DNA from: DATNPX01 sp036702975
GTDB taxonomy: Bacteria; Cyanobacteriota; Vampirovibrionia; Obscuribacterales; Obscuribacteraceae
Assembly: GCA_036702975.1 (NCBI GenBank)
Contig: DATNPX010000015.1
Location: forward strand, 62,001 to 126,000
DNA: 64,000 nucleotides
Direction of reading: 5' to 3'
Shown: positions 8,032-15,976 of the stretch, piece by piece
Layout of the letters: every line of letters starts with the position of its first letter
How positions within the stretch are numbered: the first letter of the stretch is position 1
Program-made: the position numbers and the translations under genes
Notes under the pieces: model-generated
Databases searched by the model: none
Seen by the model: only the letters and a program-made list of their open reading frames with translations
Told to the model about the DNA's origin: nothing

Positions 8032-8391
8032 ATGTCCGATACCACCACGGAAACACAAGACGAAGAAGTACTGAGCGATATTTGCACGAATTGTGCGTCA
8101 AAGATTTGCAGTGAATGCGGGGTAGAGCTTACTGACGACTGTGCGGACGATGAGGACGACACAGCCTTCTACCAGTGCCGAATCAACAAGCATTCGAGGA
8201 TTCTTTGGGCGCTTAAACAAAAATTTCACGAGATGAGTATGGATCTTGATCCATCGCTCGACCAGGTTAAAAACGAGACATTTGAAAGATACTTTTATCT
8301 CAACCGAATGTTGAACGATGTTATTGCAGAGTTGTCCGGGCTTCACCATCTCGCCGTTTCGACTGCTTCTGAAGGAACTCTGGATTATTAG
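8032..8391 (+). CDS. Element-encoded hypothetical with a Cys cluster
   Basis: A 119-residue acidic protein. The N-terminal segment has CTNCASKICSEC and further Cys residues that could bind a metal. An acidic linker (DDCADDEDD) and a helical C-terminus follow (ERYFYLNRMLNDVIAELSGLHHL). A strong Shine-Dalgarno AAAGGAG lies upstream of the ATG. The family is not recognised. It is followed closely by a tRNA gene. Confidence 0.65.
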   Translation: MSDTTTETQDEEVLSDICTNCASKICSECGVELTDDCADDEDDTAFYQCRINKHSRILWALKQKFHEMSMDLDPSLDQVKNETFERYFYLNRMLNDVIAELSGLHHLAVSTASEGTLDY

Positions 8392-8429
8392 GCAAAAACC
8401 GGCACTGCGCAAACAATGCCGGTATCTAT

Positions 8430-8503
8430 GCGCCGGTAGCTTAACTGGATAGAGTGAACTTCTCGAAAAGTTCTCCATGGGAGTTCGAATCTCCCCCGGC
8501 GCA
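8430..8503 (+). tRNA. tRNA-Arg(TCG)
   Basis: A 74-nt cloverleaf with acceptor GCGCCGG/CCGGCGC, D-arm, anticodon stem GAACT/AGTTC with loop TCTCGAA (anticodon TCG, Arg CGA codon), T-arm GGGAG-TTCGAAT-CTCCC and discriminator A. No CCA is encoded. It lies inside the integrative element, so it is mobile-element cargo. Confidence 0.9.
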
Positions 8504-8679
8504 CTTCTATCATATCTCAAGCCGCTCAAATAGCAAGGAAATTAGTGAAAGCCACTACTAGAGCCGATCCGAACGATTAGACCTCTTCGTTCACTATCGT
8601 TTATTGATTGGCTTTTTCTTCCCTTTATTCTGTTAATAGAGCGCACCGATGGCGGTGCCGCCCGATCAAGAGAAAACGA

Positions 8680-8877
8680 ATGGAAGAACAGAAAAGATAC
8701 TGGACGAAAGAAGCCGCTAGAAGGCTCGGAGTACATCCAAAAACGTTACGCGCATGGATCGCCGACAACAAAGGACCGGAGTATACGGAGTTTAACAAAC
8801 GGAAATATTTCACAGCCGAAGCACTAGATCGGTTTATCGCAGACCGAACCAAGTCGGAGGTGAGGACGAATGCTTAA
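8680..8877 (+). CDS. HTH_17-type small DNA-binding protein
   Basis: A 65-residue protein with a classic HTH_17 reading: YWTKEAARRLGVHPKTLRAWIADNKGPEYTEFNKRKYFTAEALDRFIADR. The start at 8680 has AAGAGAAAA upstream. The earlier in-frame ATG at 8608 lacks a ribosome site. It overlaps the next gene by 8 bases, making a three-gene cluster (8680-9305). It probably regulates the replication module or acts in excision. Confidence 0.75.
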   Translation: MEEQKRYWTKEAARRLGVHPKTLRAWIADNKGPEYTEFNKRKYFTAEALDRFIADRTKSEVRTNA

Positions 8878-9100
8878 GTACGAAGAAGAATATGTAGACG
8901 GTGAGCCGAGGTGGCTGCACGAGCAGAAGAAGAAAAGTCAAACCGAAGCAAAGAAGAAACGAATTTCACTACTGGACAAGCTACTCGGTAGGTTGACGAT
9001 TATTCGACAGCGCTTACTTGCAACGGATGAGGCTGATCCCGATACACAAAGCGCCTTAGTGGACTACTTTTTCAAAACAGCAAGGAGTAAAAATGCCTAA
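8870..9100 (+). CDS. Small basic hypothetical protein
   Basis: A 76-residue Lys-rich helical protein (EQKKKSQTEAKKKRISLLDKLLGRLTIIRQRLL), overlapping the genes on both sides. No known family. The operon position suggests an accessory to the adjacent HTH protein or the replication module. Confidence 0.6.
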   Translation: MLKYEEEYVDGEPRWLHEQKKKSQTEAKKKRISLLDKLLGRLTIIRQRLLATDEADPDTQSALVDYFFKTARSKNA

Positions 9101-9305
9101 AAAAAGAGCAAGCAGAAAAACACCAGAAGACCGCTTGACCGAGCTGCGCCGTTTCCTGCGAGACATGAATAGTCTGTACAAGCAGTTGTCGCCACGCATC
9201 AACGGCTCGTCAGCGGTCAAAGCAAGCGAACTAGCGGCATACGTCGCAGCGATTCGTAAGGACGCTCAGCTCGGCGTATACGTCCTACAAAAGCTGGGTC
9301 AATAG
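9093..9305 (+). CDS. Small basic hypothetical protein
   Basis: A 70-residue protein with a very basic N-terminus (MPKKRASRKTPEDRLTELRRFL) and a helical body. AAGGAG precedes the ATG and the gene overlaps its upstream neighbour by 8 bases. It is 51 bp upstream of the DUF927 gene. The family is not recognised. Confidence 0.6.
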   Translation: MPKKRASRKTPEDRLTELRRFLRDMNSLYKQLSPRINGSSAVKASELAAYVAAIRKDAQLGVYVLQKLGQ

Positions 9306-9356
9306 AAAAGCCGTCGGGGAGGGCGCTTTTCCTACCATCAATTCAACAGGTAAACA

Positions 9357-11141
9357 ATGAATACCGAAACAAACGCATACGAAGGCGCCGCCTCCGGACA
9401 AGAGGCGGCGCAAACAGAAATCAAGAAACAGAAGAACGATACCACTAATAGTACTAAGTCCACAACGACAAATCAAGTAACTCCTTTTGAGGCAGACGAC
9501 ACGGGAGTTTATTCTATCGAGGGGAATAACTCCAAGCGCAGAATTTGTGGACCTTTAAAGATTCTGGCTTTTACGCGAGACGAGTCGGGTTTGGACTGGG
9601 GCCGTTTGCTTGAGTTCAAAGATCCCGACGGCAAGATAAGGCGCTGGACAATGCCCGCGCAAATGCTGAAAGGCGACGGATCTGAATACAGAGGCATCTT
9701 GCTCGCGCAAGGATTTGACATTGCCGGAAAGTCTATGCACGAAAAACTGTCCGAATATATTCGCTCTCAGCAGCCAATTGCCCGAGTGACATGCGTAAGT
9801 AAGACAGGGTGGTACAAAGGCGTGTTTGTTCTTCCGGAACAAACGATTGGCAAAAGTTCCACGTCAGAAGAAATTGTTTATCAGGTCAACTACGCTGCTA
9901 CGACCCAACTAAAACAGGTTGGAACTTACGAGGATTGGGTTGCCAGAATCGGAACGCAATGCACCGGTCAGCATCGTCTGATTTACATGATCTCTGCCGC
10001 TATTTCTGCGCCGATATTGGAGTTAATCGGTGCAGAATCTTCCGGTGTGCATTACGTCGGTGGCTCCAGTGTCGGGAAATCCACAGGCATTAAGCTCGCG
10101 ACGAGTTTCTTTTCAAGCCCAGACTATAACTTAACTTGGAATAGTACGAACGTAGGTCTCGAAGGGAATGCTTCTTCTCGTTGCGACTTGCCTTTAGTCC
10201 TTGACGAAATTGGGCAGGCTGACGGCGCTCTCGTTGGGCAAGCAATTTACACGCTCTGTAACGGTTCAGGTAAGGGAAGAGGGAATATTCACGGAGATGC
10301 CCGTAAGTCGAAACTTTTGCGCAATAGGATTTTGAGTTCGGGAGAAGTGGAGGTAAGCTCTCATATTACCTCGTCCGGAAAGACTTCTCGCGCTGGGCAT
10401 TCTGTTCGGCTGGTGAACATCCCCGCGAATGCAGAAAAAGGATTCGGTATTTTAGATTTCGTTCCTACCGGGTTTGATACCGCCGGTGACTTCATTGATT
10501 ATTTGAACGAGCAAGCAAAAACCGTGTACGGCGGACCCGGATTGGAGCTAATTAGAAAGCTGGCCGCGGAGAGAGATAAAGCGGCAGGGAATATCCGTCG
10601 AGGGCAAGAACTATGGCTTGCGAAGAATCTTCCGAAAGGTGCTACCGAACAGGTTGCTCGCGTTGCTAAACAGTTTGCTATCACGGCTGCAGCTGGGGAG
10701 CTCGCCACAGAATTAGGCTTGACCGGTTGGACAAAAACGGAGTCTTTTGCTGCGGCTAAAGTTTGCTTCGAGGCATGGCTTGCAAATCGCAGTAGTAATG
10801 AGCCAGAAGAGGACGCTCAAGCGGTAAAGGCTGTGCGCAATTTTATCGAAAGCAATCAGTTCACACGCTTTATTCCGTGGGCTGTAGACCAGCGGAAGGA
10901 CAAGAATATATATGGTGGTTTCGTTGGTTACGTTGACGGCGATGCTCGCTTCTTGCTCACTCCGGGAGGTTTTGAGGAGGCGTGTAAAGGTTTCGCTGTA
11001 AAGGTTGTATCGGATGCTCTGACCCGGAAAGGAATGCTCGAAAGCGACCCCGACGGCAAGACTTCAAGAGCCGTGTACGAGCCCGAGAAGAAAAAGACGA
11101 AGCGGTTCTACGTAATCCCCAGCAAGATTTTGGAGAGTTAG
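9357..11141 (+). CDS. DUF927-family helicase-like ATPase (element replication)
   Basis: A 594-residue protein. After a low-complexity N-terminus (1-45) it shows the DUF927 core. The P-loop is VGGSSVGKST (about residue 240), the Walker-B-like element is LPLVLDEIGQ, then come NGSGKGRGN, a sensor-like segment (RILSSGEVEV) and HSVRLVNIPA. The family is found in phages, satellites and plasmids, generally beside primases, and is thought to act as a replicative helicase. Here the primase-like gene lies 500 bp downstream. C-terminal residues about 430-590 form an extra helical and winged-helix-like region. No signal peptide; cytosolic. Confidence 0.85.
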   Translation: MNTETNAYEGAASGQEAAQTEIKKQKNDTTNSTKSTTTNQVTPFEADDTGVYSIEGNNSKRRICGPLKILAFTRDESGLDWGRLLEFKDPDGKIRRWTMPAQMLKGDGSEYRGILLAQGFDIAGKSMHEKLSEYIRSQQPIARVTCVSKTGWYKGVFVLPEQTIGKSSTSEEIVYQVNYAATTQLKQVGTYEDWVARIGTQCTGQHRLIYMISAAISAPILELIGAESSGVHYVGGSSVGKSTGIKLATSFFSSPDYNLTWNSTNVGLEGNASSRCDLPLVLDEIGQADGALVGQAIYTLCNGSGKGRGNIHGDARKSKLLRNRILSSGEVEVSSHITSSGKTSRAGHSVRLVNIPANAEKGFGILDFVPTGFDTAGDFIDYLNEQAKTVYGGPGLELIRKLAAERDKAAGNIRRGQELWLAKNLPKGATEQVARVAKQFAITAAAGELATELGLTGWTKTESFAAAKVCFEAWLANRSSNEPEEDAQAVKAVRNFIESNQFTRFIPWAVDQRKDKNIYGGFVGYVDGDARFLLTPGGFEEACKGFAVKVVSDALTRKGMLESDPDGKTSRAVYEPEKKKTKRFYVIPSKILES

Positions 11142-11540
11142 ATGATGCGAGAAAACCTGTTCGACGATCCCGCATTCGCCCTAAATCTCACACCCCTTAC
11201 ACCATTACAACCTCCAGGTGTAAGAAAATCCGAAACTCCGAAAAGCAATACTGTTCTATCTTTCGATAATTCCTTACACCCTTACACCTCATTACACCTT
11301 AGAAATAATGTCGCTGAAATAAGAACTGTTATTCAAGCAGCGAAATTCGAAGCCCTGTCATATTCTCGGTCCGTGAAGGTCGGGCCGACTGAGTGTGAAT
11401 CGCGGATGGTGGCGTATATCCAGAGCGTATCGAAGGGAAGAGAGAAAAATTTTTCCTTCGCGGAATTTTGCTCGGCACTTTTTGAATATGCGAAACAAAT
11501 TCGACTCGAAAATCTCAGACATAAAAAAATCGCGGTGTGA
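11142..11540 (+). CDS. Hypothetical protein overlying a repeat cluster
   Basis: A 132-residue protein whose ATG abuts the stop of the DUF927 gene. The N-terminal half is low complexity (TPLTPLQPP, LHPYTSLHL) because the DNA there consists of TTACACC/TCACACC repeats. The C-terminal half is helical and basic. The coding function of the first half may be secondary to a DNA-site function. The family is not recognised. Confidence 0.55.
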   Translation: MMRENLFDDPAFALNLTPLTPLQPPGVRKSETPKSNTVLSFDNSLHPYTSLHLRNNVAEIRTVIQAAKFEALSYSRSVKVGPTECESRMVAYIQSVSKGREKNFSFAEFCSALFEYAKQIRLENLRHKKIAV

Positions 11541-11632
11541 GGGGTGTGAGAGTGTAAGACGCGGTATAGATTACCGTCTCCGGTCTTACACCTTCCGAAT
11601 TAACGGTGTGAGGGGTGTGAGGAATTTTGTGG
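11189..11632. repeat. Clustered TTACACC/TCACACC heptamers (iteron-like)
   Basis: About ten copies of TTACACC or TCACACC lie in four groups: 11189-11224 (with one inverted copy), 11273-11304, 11533-11556 and 11584-11622. The first two groups read TTACACC on the plus strand and the last two mainly read GGTGTGA, so the clusters face each other across about 240 bp. They lie between the helicase-like and primase genes, which suggests a replication origin or the operator of an element protein. Confidence 0.55.
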
Positions 11633-12718
11633 ACTGATGACCAATGCATATCGTTTATGGTAGCGAATGGTGTTGGATTGAACATGTGGGAACGATTTTG
11701 GCATCAAGAGCAACCCGAAAGTGCAGACACTCTGGAATTGTTGTGGCGAGGCAGGCTTATTGCTAAATTTGCTACTCGTTTCCTAAACCGATCGGACTGC
11801 TATTACGTGCAAAATGTCGACGAGGATGGACGTGCGCACTATTCAAAAAAGAAGCAAGGTGATGCCGATTTCAAGCCGATCTCTCGAGCTATCCGCGATC
11901 ACCTGCACGGCATACACACGCTTTCGCTTCCGGCGCTTAGCGAGACTGGTACGTGTAAGTGGTGCTGTTGGGATAGTGACGATGATAGTGGCGAATTACT
12001 TAAGCTCGCTGAGGGTTTGAGACAACGCGGTTTGCATCCCCACCGGGAATCTGTGCGGGAAGGGCGCGATGGTCACCTTTGGATTTTCTTTTCCCGGCCG
12101 GTTTCTGCTCATGATCTTCTCGATTTTAATTCGCAGCTCGTGAAGGAGCTAGGTGTTGATTGCAGCGCCATAGAGTTTTTTCCGAAGTCGGCGACGGCAG
12201 AAAGTCAAATCCGCTTACCACTCGGATTTCACAGAAAGGGCGGCTATAACAAGCGCGGTTACTTTTACGGTGTTCCAGAGGGCGAGAGTTACTGGTTGGA
12301 CGGGCAGATGGTGCACATCGCGGAAATCGTGCCGGACGATCCAACAACGATAGAGCAGACAGCTATTCTTCTTCGGCAAATCAAAGCACAACAAGCTCGA
12401 GAGTTTCGACGTGCAAATAAAGCCTCAACAAACGCTACGGAGAGCGAGAAGAAAGCAGAGGAGAAAGTGCGGCCACCTATTCTAGAGCACGTGACGCTTA
12501 CTCAAAAGAAAGATGCCCGAGATTACATTCTTGCGTGTCCCAGCTGCGCCCAGAGGGGCGAGGACAAGCACCAAGACAACCTTCGAATAAGTAAAACTGA
12601 TCCGCGTCTCTTCAATTGCGTCTCTCGTGGTCCTGGAAACGGCTGCACGACAGACGAGATTTGGTTTGCGTTAGGCGATCCGTGGCATGTCGCCACTAAA
12701 GCCGGGGCAACAGCGTAG
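11627..12718 (+). CDS. Primase-like protein (TOTE-type archaeo-eukaryotic primase)
   Basis: A 363-residue protein with an AEP-type core: catalytic acidic WDSDDDSG (about 113-120), HLWIFFSRPV, IEFFPKS and IRLPLGFH. The C-terminal Cys-rich element (CPSCAQRGEDKHQDN ... CVSRGPGNGC) resembles a CHC2-type zinc finger. The layout matches primases of TOTE conflict systems and small mobile elements. Together with the DUF927 protein it would initiate DNA synthesis for the element. The TTG start is supported by GAGG six bases upstream; the first ATG (codon 11) is an alternative. Confidence 0.75.
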   Translation: MWTDDQCISFMVANGVGLNMWERFWHQEQPESADTLELLWRGRLIAKFATRFLNRSDCYYVQNVDEDGRAHYSKKKQGDADFKPISRAIRDHLHGIHTLSLPALSETGTCKWCCWDSDDDSGELLKLAEGLRQRGLHPHRESVREGRDGHLWIFFSRPVSAHDLLDFNSQLVKELGVDCSAIEFFPKSATAESQIRLPLGFHRKGGYNKRGYFYGVPEGESYWLDGQMVHIAEIVPDDPTTIEQTAILLRQIKAQQAREFRRANKASTNATESEKKAEEKVRPPILEHVTLTQKKDARDYILACPSCAQRGEDKHQDNLRISKTDPRLFNCVSRGPGNGCTTDEIWFALGDPWHVATKAGATA

Positions 12719-12741
12719 CTTTCTTAAGCGGAGCCTGAAAA

Positions 12742-13473
12742 TCACTGATCGCGCTGGTTTGAGGTCGCATTGTGAAACTCTTTAATCGCATCTACGAGTG
12801 TGTAGCTGTCTAATTTCCACTTCTTAACAGCCTGATAGTCAATTTGGAAGATATATTTAAAGAGTCGTTCGTGAGCTCCCATCATCCACTTAAAATCTAC
12901 AAAGATTTTGTCGCCGAGCGCTTCCTTGCGCCACGGACACTTCTCCAAGAAAACAGAATTTACGACACCATTATTGTGTACAAATAAATTCCTGATTGCG
13001 ATGAGTTCGGTGACGTCGAGTGCTTCTGTGTCGCTCAATAGCTCGAAGTTCAGTCTATTCTTCAGCTCTTTTCGTTGGTCTTCAAAGGACTTGTAAGAGA
13101 GTCCAGCTATTTTCTTTTCCAAGAGATTTTGGACCGCAGCCTCTCCACCGATTTTGAGAATTTCGCCAACTGACACGGGAGCGTCGATACTAAGAAAAAT
13201 CAGCGGATTACTGTTGCCAACTTCCAGGAATAGTTCGGTTAAGTACATAGAGAAGTTATCAACCAAACGACAAAATACGATCGACACCAGCAAACTTTCG
13301 TGTTGCCCCATCCAATTAAACGGCTCTGGCTTGTGGAGCGCTATTTGGCTATGGACATGCATCAACAAAGCGCCAATCGTCGAATTGCGATGGAAGTAGC
13401 CCTGGCCCGCTTTCGTCATGACATTCGGATCAAAGTTTTTTTCGGGCTCAACGTTGTTATTTTCCGGGGTCAT
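12742..13473 (-). CDS. HEPN-like protein, possible RNase toxin or defence cargo
   Basis: A 243-residue soluble helical protein on the strand opposite to its neighbours. Residues about 165-180 read LIAIRNLFVHNNGVVN, containing the R-x4-H motif in the context typical of HEPN ribonuclease domains (RNxxVHNxG). The rest is unrecognised helices. AAGGTAA precedes the ATG. HEPN proteins in mobile elements are often abortive-infection RNases or toxins. No antitoxin gene is adjacent. The minus-strand location next to the replication module fits a cargo gene acquired separately. Confidence 0.5.
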   Translation of the reverse strand: MTPENNNVEPEKNFDPNVMTKAGQGYFHRNSTIGALLMHVHSQIALHKPEPFNWMGQHESLLVSIVFCRLVDNFSMYLTELFLEVGNSNPLIFLSIDAPVSVGEILKIGGEAAVQNLLEKKIAGLSYKSFEDQRKELKNRLNFELLSDTEALDVTELIAIRNLFVHNNGVVNSVFLEKCPWRKEALGDKIFVDFKWMMGAHERLFKYIFQIDYQAVKKWKLDSYTLVDAIKEFHNATSNQRDQ

Positions 13474-13874
13474 TAGTTACCTTGATGATTGAGAGTCGGA
13501 TATCCGTTGCATATCGACCGAGTTTTTATGAGCGATAAGTTCACAGGTTATAGCAAAGGAGATGGGCGCCGTCGATTAAGAAACGCAAAATCATGCGCAA
13601 TAACACCGCAAATTAGCGCGAGGCTCAAAGCCTGACGGGTTCAGAAGCGGCGAACACTTACAGGTCTGATTTGGTCGAAGTAAATCGGGCTCTAATCGCG
13701 CTGCAACCGCATATCACACAAGCCTTTCCAGTCTTTAACAGGTCTCAGCTTGACCCTAACGCAACGAGTGAGCCTGACTAGCGATTGTTCTCAATCATTT
13801 CGTCGTGGGCTCAAATCGGTAGTGACATAGCGGTTGTAGAATGGCACCACTTTTGGTGTCGCTCGAAACACGGC

Positions 13875-13903
13875 TTGACACGGGCGTTTGGAGATACTAC
13901 TAT
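13875..13903 (+). promoter_or_regulatory. Sigma-70-type promoter
   Basis: A perfect TTGACA (13875-13880), a 17-bp spacer and TACTAT (13898-13903) lie 50 bp upstream of the small gene at 13953. The preceding 13474-13870 shows no gene. Confidence 0.6.
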
Positions 13904-13952
13904 CTTTCCAACAAGTAATCTCCAAGACACAAGTAATATAGGAGAACTTTAA

Positions 13953-14090
13953 ATGCAAAATCACAACGATAATCTAAACACCACGCCGGAAGAAGCATTC
14001 AAGGCGAAGGCTTCGGACTTTTTGCAAGAGCAACTAATCTTTCTGAGACAGCAAATACAGATAGCTCGCGAGATTGCGAAGTCTATTTAG
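13953..14090 (+). CDS. 45-residue helical protein
   Basis: A small gene with a consensus promoter (13875-13903), a strong TAGGAG ribosome site 8 bases upstream and a clean ATG-to-TAG frame. The product starts MQNHNDNLNT and ends in an amphipathic Gln-rich helix (LQEQLIFLRQQIQIAREIAKSI), which could mediate oligomerisation. It converges on the minus-strand genes at 14083. Unknown function; a small regulator or antitoxin is possible. Confidence 0.6.
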   Translation: MQNHNDNLNTTPEEAFKAKASDFLQEQLIFLRQQIQIAREIAKSI

Positions 14091-14373
14091 TCTCTGCAAC
14101 TTCGGTTGAAGGCGGTAAGAAAATAACGACTCTACCGGTCTTGCGCACAGTCCACTCGTCGAACTCCGCCGTTGCTTCTAGTTTCTCTAACATCTTCTTT
14201 TCCTGTCTTCCTTTTGGCTTCAGGCACCACTCTATTCTATTTCGATCTGAGAGGCTGCTGTGAGCTTGCTGGATCGCTCGGACGAATAGGGTGTGGCGGA
14301 TTCGTCGTTCTTGCACCACGGGCAGTATTAAGAGGAAGGAAAGGGCTGCTAAGACGATGTGCATTTTTCCCAC
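14083..14373 (-). CDS. Small membrane-anchored hypothetical protein
   Basis: A 96-residue frame (start 14373, or the ATG at 14364) begins with one membrane helix (MHIVLAALSFLLILPVVQ) followed by a basic segment and a short C-terminal domain (EFDEWTVRKTGRVVIFLPPS). It overlaps the upstream gene by 25 bases, as the other genes of this minus-strand group do, which supports translation. An internal ATG at 14193 with AGGAAAAG upstream would give only 36 residues. The family is not recognised. Confidence 0.45.
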   Translation of the reverse strand: MGKMHIVLAALSFLLILPVVQERRIRHTLFVRAIQQAHSSLSDRNRIEWCLKPKGRQEKKMLEKLEATAEFDEWTVRKTGRVVIFLPPSTEVAETK

Positions 14374-14600
14374 TCGTTCAGCACTGCTATAGCTTCTGCA
14401 TGTCCTTCGGACAAACCGCTATAGAATGCGTCGCTCTGTGCGGCAATGGGCTCGTACGGGTCGACAACGGGCGTAGCAAGGAAGCGAAAAGCAATCGCAC
14501 TCCACACGCCTCGTTTGTATTCGTCGCTGCGGGGATCTCTGGGTATATCGAACAATTGGTTAAAGAGAGTCTTCGCTGCTTCTCGTTTGTCTTCGCTCAT
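14349..14600 (-). CDS. Small hypothetical protein
   Basis: An 83-residue soluble protein (MSEDKREAAKTLFNQLFD ...). Its ATG overlaps the stop of the upstream recombinase by 4 bases (ATGA), so it is coupled to it. The central part VWSAIAFRFLATPVVDPYEPIAAQSDAFYSGL contains no known motif. It may be an accessory of the recombinase. Confidence 0.6.
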   Translation of the reverse strand: MSEDKREAAKTLFNQLFDIPRDPRSDEYKRGVWSAIAFRFLATPVVDPYEPIAAQSDAFYSGLSEGHAEAIAVLNEWEKCTSS

Positions 14601-15226
14601 ACTTCCAGTCCTTTGAAGCGCTTCGGATCGAGTGCTGTGTAGCGGACTGTGTGTTGGATGGAAACGTGCCCGAGAAAACCTTGTATGAGCCTTGTGTCCG
14701 TCCCGCGATTGGCGAGCTGATAGCCTTTGGAGTGACGCAACATATGCGGGTGTAGAGGAAACTCGAAGCCCGCTCTTTCTCCTGTCACGGAGATTAGCTT
14801 ATGGAAACCACGCTCTGTCATCGGCGTTTGTCGTTCGGAGAGGAATACATAGCGCTGTTGCTGCGTTTCCTTTCGCAGCTGCTTAAGCGCACGAATTTCG
14901 AGAGGAGACAGGTACTGTGTTGACGGCGTTCCGTTCTTAGCGCGGACAACTCGGATCGTTCCGGCTGCGAAATCGATTTGATCCCATTCCAGATTTACAA
15001 GCTCGGTTGCCCTGAGGGCATGCCCGAAAGCAAGCTGAATCATCAGCGCATCCCTTTTGCCGTTACGGCTACTCTTAGCCGCTCCGATTAGCTTGTCTAC
15101 TTCCTCGAGCTTTAAAAACTCTCGTGGGCGGAGCTCCGAATACTTCTTTCGTGTTTGCTTCGGCTTCGTGTCGGCAGTGACGAGCGACAGTTCCGTTTTC
15201 GTTTTCTTGTATGGTATGACGTTCAT
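14597..15226 (-). CDS. Small tyrosine recombinase (FimB/XerD-like catalytic domain)
   Basis: A 209-residue recombinase consisting almost only of the catalytic domain. It has Arg in ALRATELVNLEWDQID, Lys in VRAKNGT, His-x-x-Arg in HMLRHS, FLGH and the Tyr nucleophile in VRYTAL. The absence of a full core-binding domain is like the FimB/FimE inversion recombinases. The ATG at 15226 has GGAGAG well placed; the longer reading to 15361 lacks conserved sequence. It is first in a three-gene minus-strand unit and diverges from the recombinase operon at 15851. Confidence 0.85.
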   Translation of the reverse strand: MNVIPYKKTKTELSLVTADTKPKQTRKKYSELRPREFLKLEEVDKLIGAAKSSRNGKRDALMIQLAFGHALRATELVNLEWDQIDFAAGTIRVVRAKNGTPSTQYLSPLEIRALKQLRKETQQQRYVFLSERQTPMTERGFHKLISVTGERAGFEFPLHPHMLRHSKGYQLANRGTDTRLIQGFLGHVSIQHTVRYTALDPKRFKGLEV

Positions 15227-15850
15227 TCGCTTCTCTCCGATTGTGTTGCTTGCCGGTATCGAATACAGTGCCGGAATGGGATCAAAACAGAACTGTTCTC
15301 CCGGAACTTCTTCTATGGTGTCAGTTGTTGATCCGGGTGTCGAGATCGCACGGCTAAGCAAAGGGAAACAATCTTTCAGGCACTACCGTTGTGCTAACGG
15401 AAGGGGTTCGCCTTGTTGCGGGAGGGAGAACCTGTCTGGCTTTTACCATTGACGGCACCCCGGCACACCCCCCAGTAAAAACAGAGCCGCCGACTCTGGG
15501 ACCCTAGGAAAAATAGCAGATGTAAAAATGCGTACCCCTCTGCTACTTAAATCCGACAACCGTGTCCCGTATCGATCCACCCTGCCTGCTTTCGTTTAAT
15601 TCAACCGAACAACCAAACCGAAAACCGGCATTACTACTCGATTTCCTTGATGGAAAGTCTGTAAACCCTTGTGCCAGGCCGAATAGCGGGCATCGTATGT
15701 AGTATCACTCGATTTAATGCGGAAAAGCGTTGACAAAAAATCACCTGAGCATCAGGATAGATATCAAAAGATAAGCGAACGGTCCGAATGCTGCAAACAT
15801 CCGAACCGCTCTAACCCACACCCCGCTCTAGAAGCAAACGGAGGTGAGCT
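15227..15850. other. Divergent intergenic region between recombinase units
   Basis: About 620 bp lie between the FimB-like gene and the recombinase operon. Open frames in it lack coding features. A TTGACA at 15730-15735 faces the operon but has only a weak -10. The region may hold both promoters and possibly recombinase sites; no clear inverted repeats of the fim type were found. Confidence 0.4.
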
Positions 15851-15976
15851 GTGCTCATTGTATTTGATCTTTTCCTACTTCGTCTCGCTTGGCTTGCTCT
15901 TGCCTTTGCGAGATTCTGTTATCGTCGCTTTGCTTACGAGCTCGAAGTGCGTTTGCGCAAAGGAGACGAGAGATGA
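15851..15976 (+). CDS. 41-residue membrane peptide coupled to a recombinase
   Basis: A GTG start at 15851 has an excellent GGAGGTGA ribosome site. The frame ends in TGA at 15974-15976, overlapping the ATG of the recombinase (ATGA). The product has one hydrophobic helix (VLIVFDLFLLRLAWLALAFARF) and a basic-acidic tail (YRRFAYELEVRLRKGDER). The strong ribosome site and 4-base overlap argue that it is translated and sets expression of the recombinase. It may be a leader peptide rather than a functional membrane protein. Confidence 0.6.
   Translation: MLIVFDLFLLRLAWLALAFARFCYRRFAYELEVRLRKGDER

Noticed and set aside
14172..14642. 156-residue plus-strand open frame
   Set aside because: It lies opposite three tightly overlapping minus-strand genes and looks like a shadow of them.
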